Shown here: in pieces, positions 44,827-55,123 of the stretch
How the letters are laid out: every line of letters starts with the position of its first letter
How positions within the stretch are numbered: position 1 is the stretch's first letter
Assembly: GCA_021014325.1 (NCBI GenBank)
Contig: CM037464.1
Location: 3,875,127 to 3,939,126 of the forward strand
Source of the DNA: Plazaster borealis
Taxonomy: Eukaryota > Echinodermata > Asteroidea > Forcipulatida > Labidiasteridae
Direction of reading: 5' to 3'
Length of the DNA stretch: 64,000 nt
The notes under the pieces: generated by a model
Told to the model about the DNA's origin: nothing
Database searches by the model: none
Seen by the model: the letters and a program-made list of their open reading frames with translations, nothing else
Position numbers and translations under genes: made by a program

Positions 44827-44877
44827 AGGTGCCTGACTTGATACTGAACCCCAGTCACATTATCAAGTCAGGCACCT
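44827..44877. other. Perfect 17-bp hairpin
   Basis: AGGTGCCTGACTTGATA (44827-44843) and TATCAAGTCAGGCACCT (44861-44877) pair fully around a 17-nt loop, in the divergent intergenic region. Confidence 0.6.
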
Positions 44878-44949
44878 TTATTTACAACATGGGAATAAAT
44901 TCACACTTATTTTAAAGTCGAAAAAGATCTAACTAACTTTGTACGCTTA

Positions 44950-45345
44950 GCCTATTTATCCCACCACTGACTCAACCCTGATGATGTAAAGCTGGCAAAA
45001 ACACGGCGGATGGTGGCGTCCTTAGCTCTGGTACGGACTGACAAAAATGTTTCAAATATGATCCGATGCGATTTAATAATAAATTTGTCTTAATGACTAG
45101 ATGGCTAAAAATGTTCAATTTCTCAATTATGATGACCTTGACACTCTTGGTCGGCAGCTTGGGTCATTTTTTGACAATATTCACTACTTGTCTGTGGCTG
45201 TGCGGCCGAATCCGAAGCCGGTGGTGCTGTGTGTCGGGGATGAAGAGTTGTATTTTGCTTACTTATCTGCTTATATTTGTTGTGTTTTATCCTCTCCTTT
45301 TATGGAGATTTTGTTTGAAATAAATAAATAATAATAATAATAACA
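44950..45345 (+). repeat. Possible retroposon 3' end with AAT tail
   Basis: Ends GAAATAAATAAATAATAATAATAATAAC. CCTGATGATGTAAAGCTGGC and AAAACACGGCGGATGG look like a retroelement 3' region. Two overlapping ~80-codon frames match nothing I recognise. Confidence 0.3.
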
Positions 45346-45497
45346 ATAACTTGAAAGTGCTTCATCGACAATTCCGGTCATTCCTACAAAAATAAATTAT
45401 GTTCATTTACCTCATCGAGTCAAGTTCCTTTAAAAAAGGATGGTGAAACGGTGGTGATGTCATTGTCGTGGCCAAGTCTGTTCTTACGTGTAATTTT

Positions 45498-45661
45498 ATT
45501 GGTGAAAAGGAAACATTTAAAACCAATCGTATTTCTCGTTCCATTGGCGCTCCATAAGTGAACAATGCGCATGCTCAAATTTGACTTGCAATTTGCACTT
45601 TCAACCCCCTTATTATTTTTACTAGCACACTAAACCGATTTGAATGATCCACCAGTTTCAG
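45498..45661 (+). promoter_or_regulatory. MAPRE promoter and noncoding first exon (candidate)
   Basis: Three CCAAT boxes lie within 50 bp (ATTGG at 45498 and 45543, CCAAT at 45523). An NRF1-like palindrome, TGCGCATGC, is at 45566-45574. About 85 bp later a donor, TTTCAG/GTACGA, ends at 45661. This is the classic layout of a housekeeping promoter followed by a short 5' untranslated exon, which would splice over 9.3 kb to 54961. The motifs are seen; their use is inferred. Confidence 0.45.
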
Positions 45662-47048
45662 GTACGATTTTAGTTTTTAAGCGTGTTTATTTGTTTGTTC
45701 GTTTTTGTTTATTGTATTACGTTTATTGTGTTCAGTTTGTTGAACAATTCTAAAGTATATTTTTAACTGTGTGACGTCTTTTTAGATAAAGAGAAATTTG
45801 TGAAGTGAAAACAGACATGTTTCGCAATTGACAAGTCATTCATTATTGAGAAGGAAGACTGTCACTTTTTATGCATGTTTTTTTTGTGTTTGAGGTTCAG
45901 TTATTTTTTGACACCAGGAAAACCTCGTCATTTGTAAAAATTGTGTGCCAAATGCAGAAAGTTAAAGTGAAATATTTTCAATATGGACCAACACACTTGA
46001 GATAAAAAATTGGTGCTGGCCGGCCGTCGAATGAAAAGATTCTAATCTAAATTCTACCACATGCCACAACTTGTTCACTTATTTCAGTTACAAAGTCATC
46101 ACTCTGTCACTATTGCTTTTTGGATTGTTGATTGACTGTCATCAATATTGACACTATCAATCATCAATAACGTTAATGACAAAACAATAACGCAACTTAA
46201 TATATTTTTAAGTATCGTGTTTATTCAAAATTATGTTCTTTTTTTGTCATATTTTTTGTGAGAAAATGGAATAGGCTAAGTTGCGATAAATTGTAACCCT
46301 TCATCTTGGAGGATTGATTGAGGTTTACATTCCGACTGTCTGGGGGATGGAGGGTTACGATCACGATTATCGCAACTACTTGTTTTGGAAGGACATGTAT
46401 TGTAAAAGACACGGAATTGTTTTAGTAGGGGAATTCTACAAGAGGGTGGTGGTATTTGTAATCAAAGTGTTGGTATGATTTGCTCGTACTTTGAAAACTT
46501 GGCATTTGAGGCGGGGGGGGGGGGGGTGGGCTGTAAACAAATGGGTTTTAGACCGATGTTAAAAGAGAGCCATACATACATGTAGTCTGATATTAAAGGT
46601 GGGCTGGAGTGGCTAATAATAATAATGTAATAATACACAACATTTATTAGGCGCTTAATATGGATCTTTCTATGCGCACCATTGTCTGACTACAAATTTT
46701 TTCCTGCAAGGTATGTGGAGCTACGTTTGAAGTATGAGGCCTATTCATTTAATGGTTTACAAGGTGCTGTGACCGCAATATATGCTGCCGATCAGACCAG
46801 GAACACCAGGGCGAACCCTTTCTCTTTACGATAAGGCTAGTGGTACACTATCAAAATCACTGTTGAATAACCCGCTTGCTGGAGTTTGTTTGAAAATTGC
46901 TTGCTTTTGACTTTTGTGAAATACTTTTATATTCTTGAGATTGAGAATAGTTTTTGGGTCAATAATCAAGGCATGATGTATTTCACTAGCTGCGATAATC
47001 GTAGCTCTTGGTCACATTCCTTAATTTTTGCTATTAAAGGGCACGGCT

Positions 47049-47398
47049 TAGACCCAGTAACTGGGGCGCTGTACTCCTTTTTCGAAATTTTGACATATCG
47101 GTCGTACTAGCGCCCAAGATTACAGTCGTATTTTCCCTGACAGATCTTCAATTTAGACGGGTGCCTTGCCTCAACCGTGATAACAGGGCGGTTGAGGCAG
47201 GACAACCGTCTAAAATTGGACAGGTGTCCTGCCTCAACCGCGCTGTTATCACGGTTGAGGCAGAGCACCCGTCTAAAATCCAACCGAGAGTTGGATGAAG
47301 ATCCCTCGGGGAAAATACGACCGTAATCTGGGGCGCTAGTACGACCGATGATGTCAAAATTTCGAAAAAGGAGTACAGCGCCCCAGTTACTGGGTCTA
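47049..47398. mobile_element. Foldback element with 9-bp duplication (MULE-like)
   Basis: 350 bp almost fully palindromic: TAGACCCAGTAACTGGGGCG ... CGCCCCAGTTACTGGGTCTA, arms over 85 bp (CTCCTTTTTCGAAATTTTGAC, GGTCGTACTAGCGCCC), centre with GCCTCAACCG / CGGTTGAGGC pairs. GGCACGGCT repeated exactly at 47040-47048 and 47399-47407. Confidence 0.85.
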
Positions 47399-47409
47399 GG
47401 CACGGCTAT

Positions 47410-47740
47410 GACTGAGAAAAGTGTACCGGAAAATTTCAAGTGGCACCGAGACAATGACCCAGGGCATGGAGGCAGCCACTGTTCTGTTACCTTAGTGAGC
47501 TTAAAGTAACTCATCATTTATTACAAGTAATTAACAATCTTCAAAAGAGTTTGCTAAATTCGTTTAATCAGGCCTGAAATAACATTTAGAGGAGATGAAG
47601 TCAATTGCCTTCCATGCCCCGGCCCTAGTCATTGCCGCCCCTTGGTGGTGCCCCTTGACATGGTTCAGTACAAATTTTCATTTCTCGCATAGAATTGTTT
47701 CCTTTACTAAGGGGGAAAAACGGGTTGCCCCTAAAAAGAA
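47410..47740. repeat. Repeat I fragments
   Basis: 47410-47490 carries AATTTCAAGTGGCACCGAGAC; 47568-47740 is a reverse copy (GGCCTGAAATAACATTTAGA, CCCCTTGGTGGTGCCCCTTG). The 9-bp duplication of the foldback element lies at the left border. Confidence 0.45.
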
Positions 47741-47926
47741 TGAAGTTTCAAGACTTTGTATTATGTACCACCTTGTATAAGTGTAGTACCATGCTCAACA
47801 ACACAATCAGGGTACTGTGGCAAGTGCTCACTGTTTCATTTTAAGGGCTTCAAATTTACGCAACACACTATGACTAAATGTTTACAAGTCTGTATGAACA
47901 ACATTTGCTGGAAGATTACGGAGTGT

Positions 47927-48077
47927 CTCAAAAGTCGGACATGGACAGCTACTTCGCAAATACTTTTTACGTGAGTGATAGCTGTGGAATGAGGTGCATG
48001 CTGGTCTAAGCACCTCATTCCACGGCTAAACACGTGTAAAAAGTACATGTATTCGCCAGGTAGTCCATGTTTCGAGG
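47927..48077. mobile_element. Foldback element, ~70-bp arms
   Basis: TCTCAAAAGTCGGACATGG...TGTGGAATGAGGTGC and GCACCTCATTCCACGGCTAA...CCATGTTTCGAG around a 12-nt loop ATGCTGGTCTAA. Confidence 0.7.
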
Positions 48078-49704
48078 CGCAAACGAACGCTCCCGCAGGC
48101 AAACGCCTGCAATTCAGTTGTTTGCTAGAATGGTCTGATGGACTTTGACATTGTGCTGAATGACAGGTACATACATGTACCTGTCATGTACATTCCTGCA
48201 CTATGCACAACATTGGCCTTTTGTATCTTCCAATCTATAGAATGCTCGATGTTCCAACAGGAATGGTCCATTACATAATACCGTATACCCAGCCTCGCTA
48301 CTATGGGCAGCGCGCCGTATCGATACCTCTCGTCACTAACCCCTGGTAGGGATGTACTCCCCAAAATGACTACTTTGCGTGCACGCTTGTCAAAAACTTT
48401 TGAGCGCTTGTATTGCGCTTGTAGGATGCATAGTACTGTGTAAAAATGCAAGTATTTTGACGCGATTCCATTTCAAACAAATCATGTTGTTACACGGTCA
48501 CCCTAAACTGCATCTTTAGACATATCACCGATCAAAGAAGAATGAGAGGGGACCAGGTGCTCCTTGACTTGATGCCTCTTTTACGAGTTACCATACTTAA
48601 GTGGGCGTGTAGAGTGGATTGGCCACAGGCCTAATTAAAATGTGCCAGATTCTGGCTCATTTTAATGAACCAATTCCAGAGGTTATGAGCACGCAAGGCA
48701 TGCTGGGAAAAAATGGCGTGGCGGGATCGATCAGCCCTGGGAACAAGGTTGCTGTATTACCGATGTAATAACCGATCCAATTTGAACGTTTCCATCGTTC
48801 ATACTTTTGAGACTTTCCCACAGGACATGACTGAAAAAATAAACCAATTATTGTCATTTGTCAACCAACATGTTGGGCCTTCCTTTGTTATTTTACGTTA
48901 CATGTACATGTACATGTACAGTGTATATGTATGCTTGTTTTCAAAACAATGACAAAATAAGTTTTGTCCATGTGGTTGCTCAAACTGGCATGAAACTTTC
49001 ACTGGCTTTATTAATGAAAACAGTTTGTTCACATTCTCACAAAAAAATTAGGAAAAAATAATACTCAATTGTATCGTTTGATGTTGTTTTTCTCACTTTT
49101 TCACTTAGACCACGTGTTCAATTCATACATGTTAAAACTCATGGAGGAAACCTTGATCTATCTGTACAATAGTAACATGTTTAATGCTGAATGGTGTACA
49201 ACAATGTGGCCATCCTTGGACCTTGATTTCTTTTGTATGTGCTTGGTCAGCTGTTGAGATGATTAACTGTAAACCATCATAGTAATCCAATTAGTAATGG
49301 CATAGTGTGTCTACATGCGCGGTGTAGAATCCTGGGGTAGCAGTGACTGATATTGAAGCCTTTGTGTACTGTACAGTTATTTGTAAAATGTCTGAGAGTT
49401 AAAGGTTGTAAAGTGAATTTTTCTTCTGTTGGACCTCCATGTCTCCTTTCTCCATGGTGACATGTACACTACAAGTAGTTTCATTAAGGATTTATCAAAA
49501 CTGTTTTTATTTTGCATTTCTAAATCTAATGGCCGATTTTCGTGTAACATTTCACTACTGGACCTGGCTGACAGGGTTTCATGTGTAGTACATGCATTGT
49601 ACATGTGTAGGAAATGCAAAGTATCCTGAGTTACGTGGACTGCTTAAATATCAAACATACATCACATGTACGTAGCTTGAAATACCCACTGGAACATGGG
49701 ACCA

Positions 49705-49885
49705 CTTCAGGCCCGATGCTTTAGTTTTTGAAAGGACATTGGTAGCCATTATTTCCTCCTTTGTAAAGGGCACCTCTATGAGGAAATTGTTTATTTCTAT
49801 TGGAACATTTCAAGGGGCACCGAGGCAATAACCAGGGGGCAACGGAGGCAATTGCTTCCGTAGCCTCCGTGAGGTGTCAGGCCTG
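49705..49885 (+). repeat. Repeat I, copy
   Basis: TCAGGCCCGATGC ... GAGGTGTCAGGCCTGCC; ends inverted. Inner TTTCTATTGGAACATTTCAA. Confidence 0.55.
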
Positions 49886-50074
49886 CCACGAACCTTAGCC
49901 TGTAGTAGTTTTAGCATCTGGGCTAGTACATGTAACCCACCGAGCTTGACATACCCACTGGCCCGAGTCCAGTAATTTTAGAATTGGGCCAGTAACCTCG
50001 AATGCTCACGCAAAAAACCCCCAAGTCTTGCAGTCTAGTGTTTTGCCAAACATGTGTGTTCTTTAGATCTTTAA

Positions 50075-50441
50075 AGGTATCGTACACGTTTCTGGTAATG
50101 ACTCAAAACAAATATTAGCATAAAAACTTATTTGGTAAAAAGCAACGGAGAGCTGTTGATAGTATAAAATATTGTAGGAAATAACTCCCTCTGAAGTAAC
50201 GTAGTTTTTGAGAAAGAGGTTAATTTCTCACTAAAATAATAAAAACTTCTTGCAAGAAGTTTTTATTCCTATCTGAAAGCACACAATTGTACAACAAGGG
50301 TGTTTTTTCTTTTATCATTTTCTTGCAACTTCGATGACCAATTGAGCCCAAATTTTGACAGGCTTGTTATTTTATGCATACGTTGGGGTACACCAAGTGA
50401 GAACACTGGTCTTTGACAATTTCCAAACGTGTTCAGTGCCT
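50075..50441 (+). mobile_element. TTAA MITE family A, copy 5
   Basis: AGGTATCGTACACGTTTCTG ... CCAAACGTGTTCAGTGCCT between TTAA at 50071 and 50442. Confidence 0.8.
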
Positions 50442-51339
50442 TTAAGTCCAAACCTCCTAAAACATGTAAAAGTGTAGCGAATTACATGAATCAAGAAATG
50501 ATTTTGTCTTGTAAACATATTTAAATGTATGGTCCATCAAACTTTCGTAGCCATTAAAATTCAAGCCTTGAATGTATTGATGACATGTGTTTCAACTTAG
50601 TAGACCCTAATATCAATTAGAAAACACAACCAAATTCTCCCAGAAGCTGGCAGCTAAACATCAAGTTTATATTGCGTCTTTGCATAAATTTATAAATTAT
50701 AGCCGACCATTAGCCACACACTGTACGTTTAAGAATTCTTCTTAGTAACATTGCAGCGTACGGATTACTGTCAATGGCTCAAGTTAAATTGACTTAAATT
50801 GAACACTGTCATAAATCATAAACCGAATGTATATACTGTACATACTTCAAGCCAAAGTTTTTACGTGATGTTTGCTCACAAAGTATCCTCCTGCTATATT
50901 CATGTACCTTTTTTTAGAAACGTTAACTGCCTCAGACCTACACATATTAATTGCAAAGGTAAGCTAAAATTTAATATCTTGTTTGCTCTGCTACATGTAT
51001 GAATAAAAATAATACAGTCATTAAGCTTTGGTAAAGTAGCTCACCGGGCTAATTATTAAACTGTATTTTACTTAGCCCCAGGAAGTTTTAGTAGCCCAGA
51101 TTTAAACCTGTATTGTCATGAATGTATCTTTCTGATGTATTAATGGTAGCAATCACAACCATCTTTAAAGTGCATTACTTACAATCTGACAAGGAAGAAA
51201 TATGAGCATTTTAAACAAGTAGGTTGGACAGTTTTTAGTAGCCCACAGGGCAAGTTGAGATGTTTGCTAGCCCAGAGCAGTTTTTACTGGACAATGTATG
51301 CAGGGCTAAGGGAGGGTTTGCATACTGTACCTTACCTCT

Positions 51340-51680
51340 GGTAATTACTCCAAAAATTAATGAGCATAAAAACTTACTTGATCAAGAGCACTGGAAAGCT
51401 GTTGTGATTATAAATCATTGTTAGAAACAACCCCCTTAATGAAGTAATGTAGTTTTAGAGAAAGAGGTAATTTTTCACCAAAAAATTTGAATCTGAGAAA
51501 GGCTTCAGGCATGAAGCATCTGAAAGCACACAATTCTATGCAACAAGGGTGTTTTTTTTTCTTTCATTATTTTCTTGCTATTTCAATGACCAATTGAGCC
51601 CAAATTTCCACAGGTTGGTTATATGTTGGGATACATTAAGTGAGGATACTGGAATTTGACAATTACCAAAAGTGTAAGCA
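51340..51680 (+). mobile_element. TTAA MITE family A, diverged copy 6
   Basis: GGTAATTACTCCAAAAATTA, GAAAGCTGTTGTGATTATAA, CAATTGAGCCCAAATTTCCA, ACAATTACCAAAAGTGTAAG; terminal TTAA lost. Confidence 0.6.
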
Positions 51681-52179
51681 GAGCCCTGTAATAAGATGTA
51701 TGTTAATGATGTGTTTTTACGTACAAGACGCAGCATTATCATGCACCCTCTGTAATCATTCGTATCCTACTGGAATGTACGTAGCATCACACATTTAGAT
51801 ATGCAGTGACTCAGCTTCAGCACGCCAAGGTATTCTCCAGACACATGTCCCCTGACGTACACGCATGATGTTGTAGTAGACTTAAGTGACTAGTCATAAT
51901 TTGTTGTGCAGCATATGTGCGCTGTGTTATAATATTAGAAAAAAAATTGCTGTGCATCTTCGATTTTTGATCTCACCAAGAAATTTGCAGTAATTATTAC
52001 ATACTACATGTAGTTGCTCAGTGTATTGATTGCAGACATTGAGGAGAGAAGGTGATGTAAAATAGTGGCTTGCTAGAAGAGAACTATTCTATTTTGTATG
52101 TTATTGTTTAGGCTTGAGGTAAGAACCAGCCCATGAATTCTGTAAGGCCTTGGTGAAGGGAAGGTTCATCATATTTTTG

Positions 52180-53100
52180 GGATTGTTTTTATTAGTTATC
52201 ATACGCAGGCTCGTGGAATACAGACAAATATAGTGCTTCGTCTCCTGTCCAACAAGGTCAGAGGCAGACATGCTATATTTTTTGGTATTCCACAAGCAGG
52301 CGTGTGATAACAATTTTATTTTCAAGCAGTGTTCTCCAAAGAATTTTTTGTTGGGAGGGCGGTATGACGTCATCGGATAGACGCCCGTTGGTATGACGTC
52401 ATCATCGGCCGTCAGTACGATGACGGTCATGATGATCGCGAGGGGGTTTTGGGGAAGTCCCCCTTAAAAAACGCTCTTTGATTTGGTACGGCAATGAGCC
52501 AAGACGTCCCATTTTGAAAAATCATTTGAAGTATCAATTTTTTTTTTTAATTGAATACTTAGATAAAAACAGAGATGAAGAGATAAATTGACATTGTTAT
52601 TTAATTTTCAGAAATCCCAGGCAGAAACAAGTTTACACATAATTTCATGGCTTAAATGTTCATCTTGTTCTTGAAAAGTGATGATAATCTTGACACTTTG
52701 GGAAACAGTCGGGAGCTTCTTAAAAAACTGCATTTCTTAGCTTAGCGTTCGGAAAAATTCAAGAATGCTACAATCTGCACGTTCGGTACGTGGTCTAGGG
52801 TGATCGCGATGCAGTGGTTTGGCGGTCAGCGAGCTCCACAATATGGCTACTTGTTTGAGTGAGTGCCTGGCGGAAAAAAAAGTATGTGTTGAAGGGAACT
52901 TATAACCAGTGTTCTGCACTGAGATCGTTGCGTTCGTCCATGATTTTTCATTTTTTGGCAGGGCGGTCAATTGCTTTGGCAGGACGGCCGGTTCTTTGGC
53001 AGGGCAGCCTGAAATCTTAGGAGGGCGGCCCACCCTCCCAAAAACACACATGTGGAGAACACTGCTTCAAGCTAACTTGACGCGCAACTTAAAAGCGCAC
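52180..53100 (+). repeat. Repeat O, copy 2, split by a hAT-like element
   Basis: TTATTAGTTATCATACGCAG ... GCGTGTGATAACAATTTTAT then, after the insert, CTTCAAGCTAACTTGACGCGC. Continuous counterpart at 4766-4940. Confidence 0.6.
52327..53064. mobile_element. hAT-like nonautonomous element (738 bp)
   Basis: CAGTGTTCTCCAAAGAA ... ACATGTGGAGAACACTG with subterminal TTGGGAGGG / CCCTCCCAA. TTTTCAAG on the left and CTTCAAG on the right against the empty TCTTCAAG of repeat O give a 7-8 bp duplication. Contains CGTCAT/ATGACG and GGCAGGGCGG repeats; no transposase. Confidence 0.75.
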
Positions 53101-53870
53101 TACACGGAGGTAGAACGGCGCAATAGGCAGGTGTTGTGGACCCTGCAATATGGTTAAATGTAACACTCTTGTTGCCATGGATCGACCAATCAGATTAGAG
53201 GATTCAAGTTTGCTTCAGTTGAAGATAATATTGTCCATTATAGTGTTGGGTTCAATTTTGAAATGCCCATACTTAAAGCAGAAGCAACGTAGGCAGACGA
53301 TTGGCCTCAGTGTTAAGCAACTCTGGGAATCTGGGCCTAGCACTACCTGTCGTACATGGAACACATAATACATGTAAATACATACATGTACCAGCCAGAA
53401 GGTTGATGTACTTAACATGTAGTTTGTTGTTCATATAAGTGAATAATGCCTTGGTGCATCACATGGTTACATGATCTTCTACACTCAAATTAGCTGACTA
53501 CATGCAGACCTTGAACCTCATTCTTGAAGGGCCACAGCAAATTTCTACCAGATAAAGGGTAGTCCCACGAGGTAAACAAATGTAAATTTGTCATCGTACT
53601 TTAACCAGGGTCACCACGAAAGAAATCAAGTGGCAGCTAATATTCCAGCAAGTGCCATCGGCAAGTTACTGTGGGTGACGTGACGTACATGTACATGTAC
53701 AATGTAGGTTAATTTTTTGCCTGTACATGTACATGTACGTGTAGCTGTTGACGAGATAGGCAGCAGGGCCTGAATTTAGAGAAAATCCCCAAAAGACCAC
53801 AGGTCTTGTGGCTCAGAACTCTCTCTGGAATGAAAAATATTTAGAAGATCATCTTTCTCTCTTTACACAA

Positions 53871-54503
53871 CAGTGTTCTCCCTTAACAGAGGTATGTTGG
53901 CGCTGGCCAAATGTTACATGTAAGTTAAAGGGTCTCTATACGTTTGGTAATGACTCTGAAAATTAATGGCAATAAAAGCTTACTTGGTAAGAAGTACAGC
54001 AGCTTTGGATAGTATAATGCATTTTGAGAAACTTTTCACTTCGAAGTACTGCAGTTATGGAAAAATATATCACTTTTTATCCCAAATTTTTTAATCTCAG
54101 AAGCGTTACGGCAGTCTCAGATTGAGTATTCCAATTGCAAATTATTATTCTTGCGTGGACAAACCGCTCCAGATTTTCGGCAATATCTCAAAAACGCTAC
54201 CACGTTTTGAAATTAAATTTTACAGAGTTGGTTTTATGGTATATATCTACAACTATATAGGATTGAAACAAACAGTAGATTCCAATTACCAAACGTATAC
54301 AATCCCTTTTAAACAACTAAGGACCAGTCAAAGTTGTCTCCAAGTGGTCTGGCTGGCTAGTTCAGTCTTGAAAAGAATCCGTATTTCATATGACCTAGAT
54401 TTCATATGAAATACGGAGTAGTGAAAAAAGCTGACGGACTAGTGAAACGACAAGCTAACTGGTCCCGCTGGCTAGTCACTGAAAAAGTTAAAGGCAAACC
54501 CTG
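53871..54503 (+). mobile_element. hAT-like element J, copy 3, with nested TTAA MITE
   Basis: CAGTGTTCTCCCTTAACAGA ... TTAAAGGCAAACCCTG; inner GACTAGTGAAACGACAAGCT, GGTCCCGCTGGCTAGTCACT. Also has an ATTTCATATG...CATATGAAAT hairpin. Confidence 0.65.
53939..54307 (+). mobile_element. TTAA MITE family C, copy 4
   Basis: AGGGTCTCTATACGTTTGGT ... ACCAAACGTATACAATCCCT between TTAA at 53935 and 54309. Confidence 0.78.
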
Positions 54504-54524
54504 TACAGTTTGTTTGATGTGTAG

Positions 54525-54860
54525 ATGGAGGATTAATAATAATAATAATTACAACATTTATAGAGCGCTAAATACGTATGTTTCTAAGCACTATAACCGG
54601 ACTATTCATAAAGACAAAACAGATGGGTTTTAGGTAACGATTTAAAAGTATCTAATGAAGGTGACGCTTGAATGTGGGTGTGTAGCTTGTTCCAAAGTGT
54701 TGGAGCTATGACCGAAAAGGCACGATCGTCTTAGCGGGGTCCCGGGGAAAGTGAAGGATTGAGTTGAGTATTTAGTCAAGAAATCTTGAAACATGTTTGG
54801 ATAAAGAAGTGATTGTTGCAGTAGTTCTGGTTTGAGGTTGTCAGCCCGATAATGTTAGTT
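54525..54860 (-). repeat. Interspersed repeat with AAT tract before MAPRE exon 1
   Basis: AATAATAATAATAATTACAACATTTATAGAGCGC followed by TTCCAAAGTGTTGGAGCTAT and AAAAGGCACGATCGTC. Looks like a retroposon end; family not named. It stops about 100 bp before the exon. Confidence 0.4.
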
Positions 54861-54960
54861 TGGCGCTACTGTAAATCAAGTTTTTTTTATTATTACAATA
54901 TTTGTTTATATTTTTTATTATAGCCTTATCATATTGTTTGTGTATTTTGATTTCTTTCAG

Positions 54961-55123
54961 GTATAACAATTTCGTCACCCAGTTCTCAATATGTCGAACT
55001 TCAACGTGGTGAACGTGTATGCATCGAGTCAGACAACAGACAACATGAGTCGCAACGTCATGTTAGCTTGGGTCAACACGTCACTAGTGCTCAATTACAA
55101 CAAAATAGAGGAACTGTGCACAG
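54961..55123 (+). CDS. MAPRE: MAPRE coding exon 1
   Basis: Acceptor TTGATTTCTTTCAG ends at 54960, so the exon begins with a 30-nt leader before the ATG at 54991; an upstream noncoding exon must exist. It codes [18 protein letters not shown] through KIEELCT and leaves one base before CAG/GTAATC. The start is chosen because NVYASS...MSR aligns with NVYSTS...LSR of vertebrate EBs. No long EB2-type N-terminal extension is encoded here. Confidence 0.93.

Larger units (their letters stand above)
45662..54960 (+). other. MAPRE intron 1 / upstream region
   Basis: Contains a G run (46511-46524), two foldback elements, TTAA elements, a hAT-like element and a disrupted hAT-like J element. No coding exon found. 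48080-49700, 50450-51050 and 51690-52180 are unassigned AT-rich sequence; 48897-48920 is an ACATGT run. Confidence 0.4.

Noticed and set aside
45066..45331. Overlapping 85- and 76-codon frames as a small gene
   Set aside because: No family recognised; they run into an AAT tail and fit a retroposon 3' region better.
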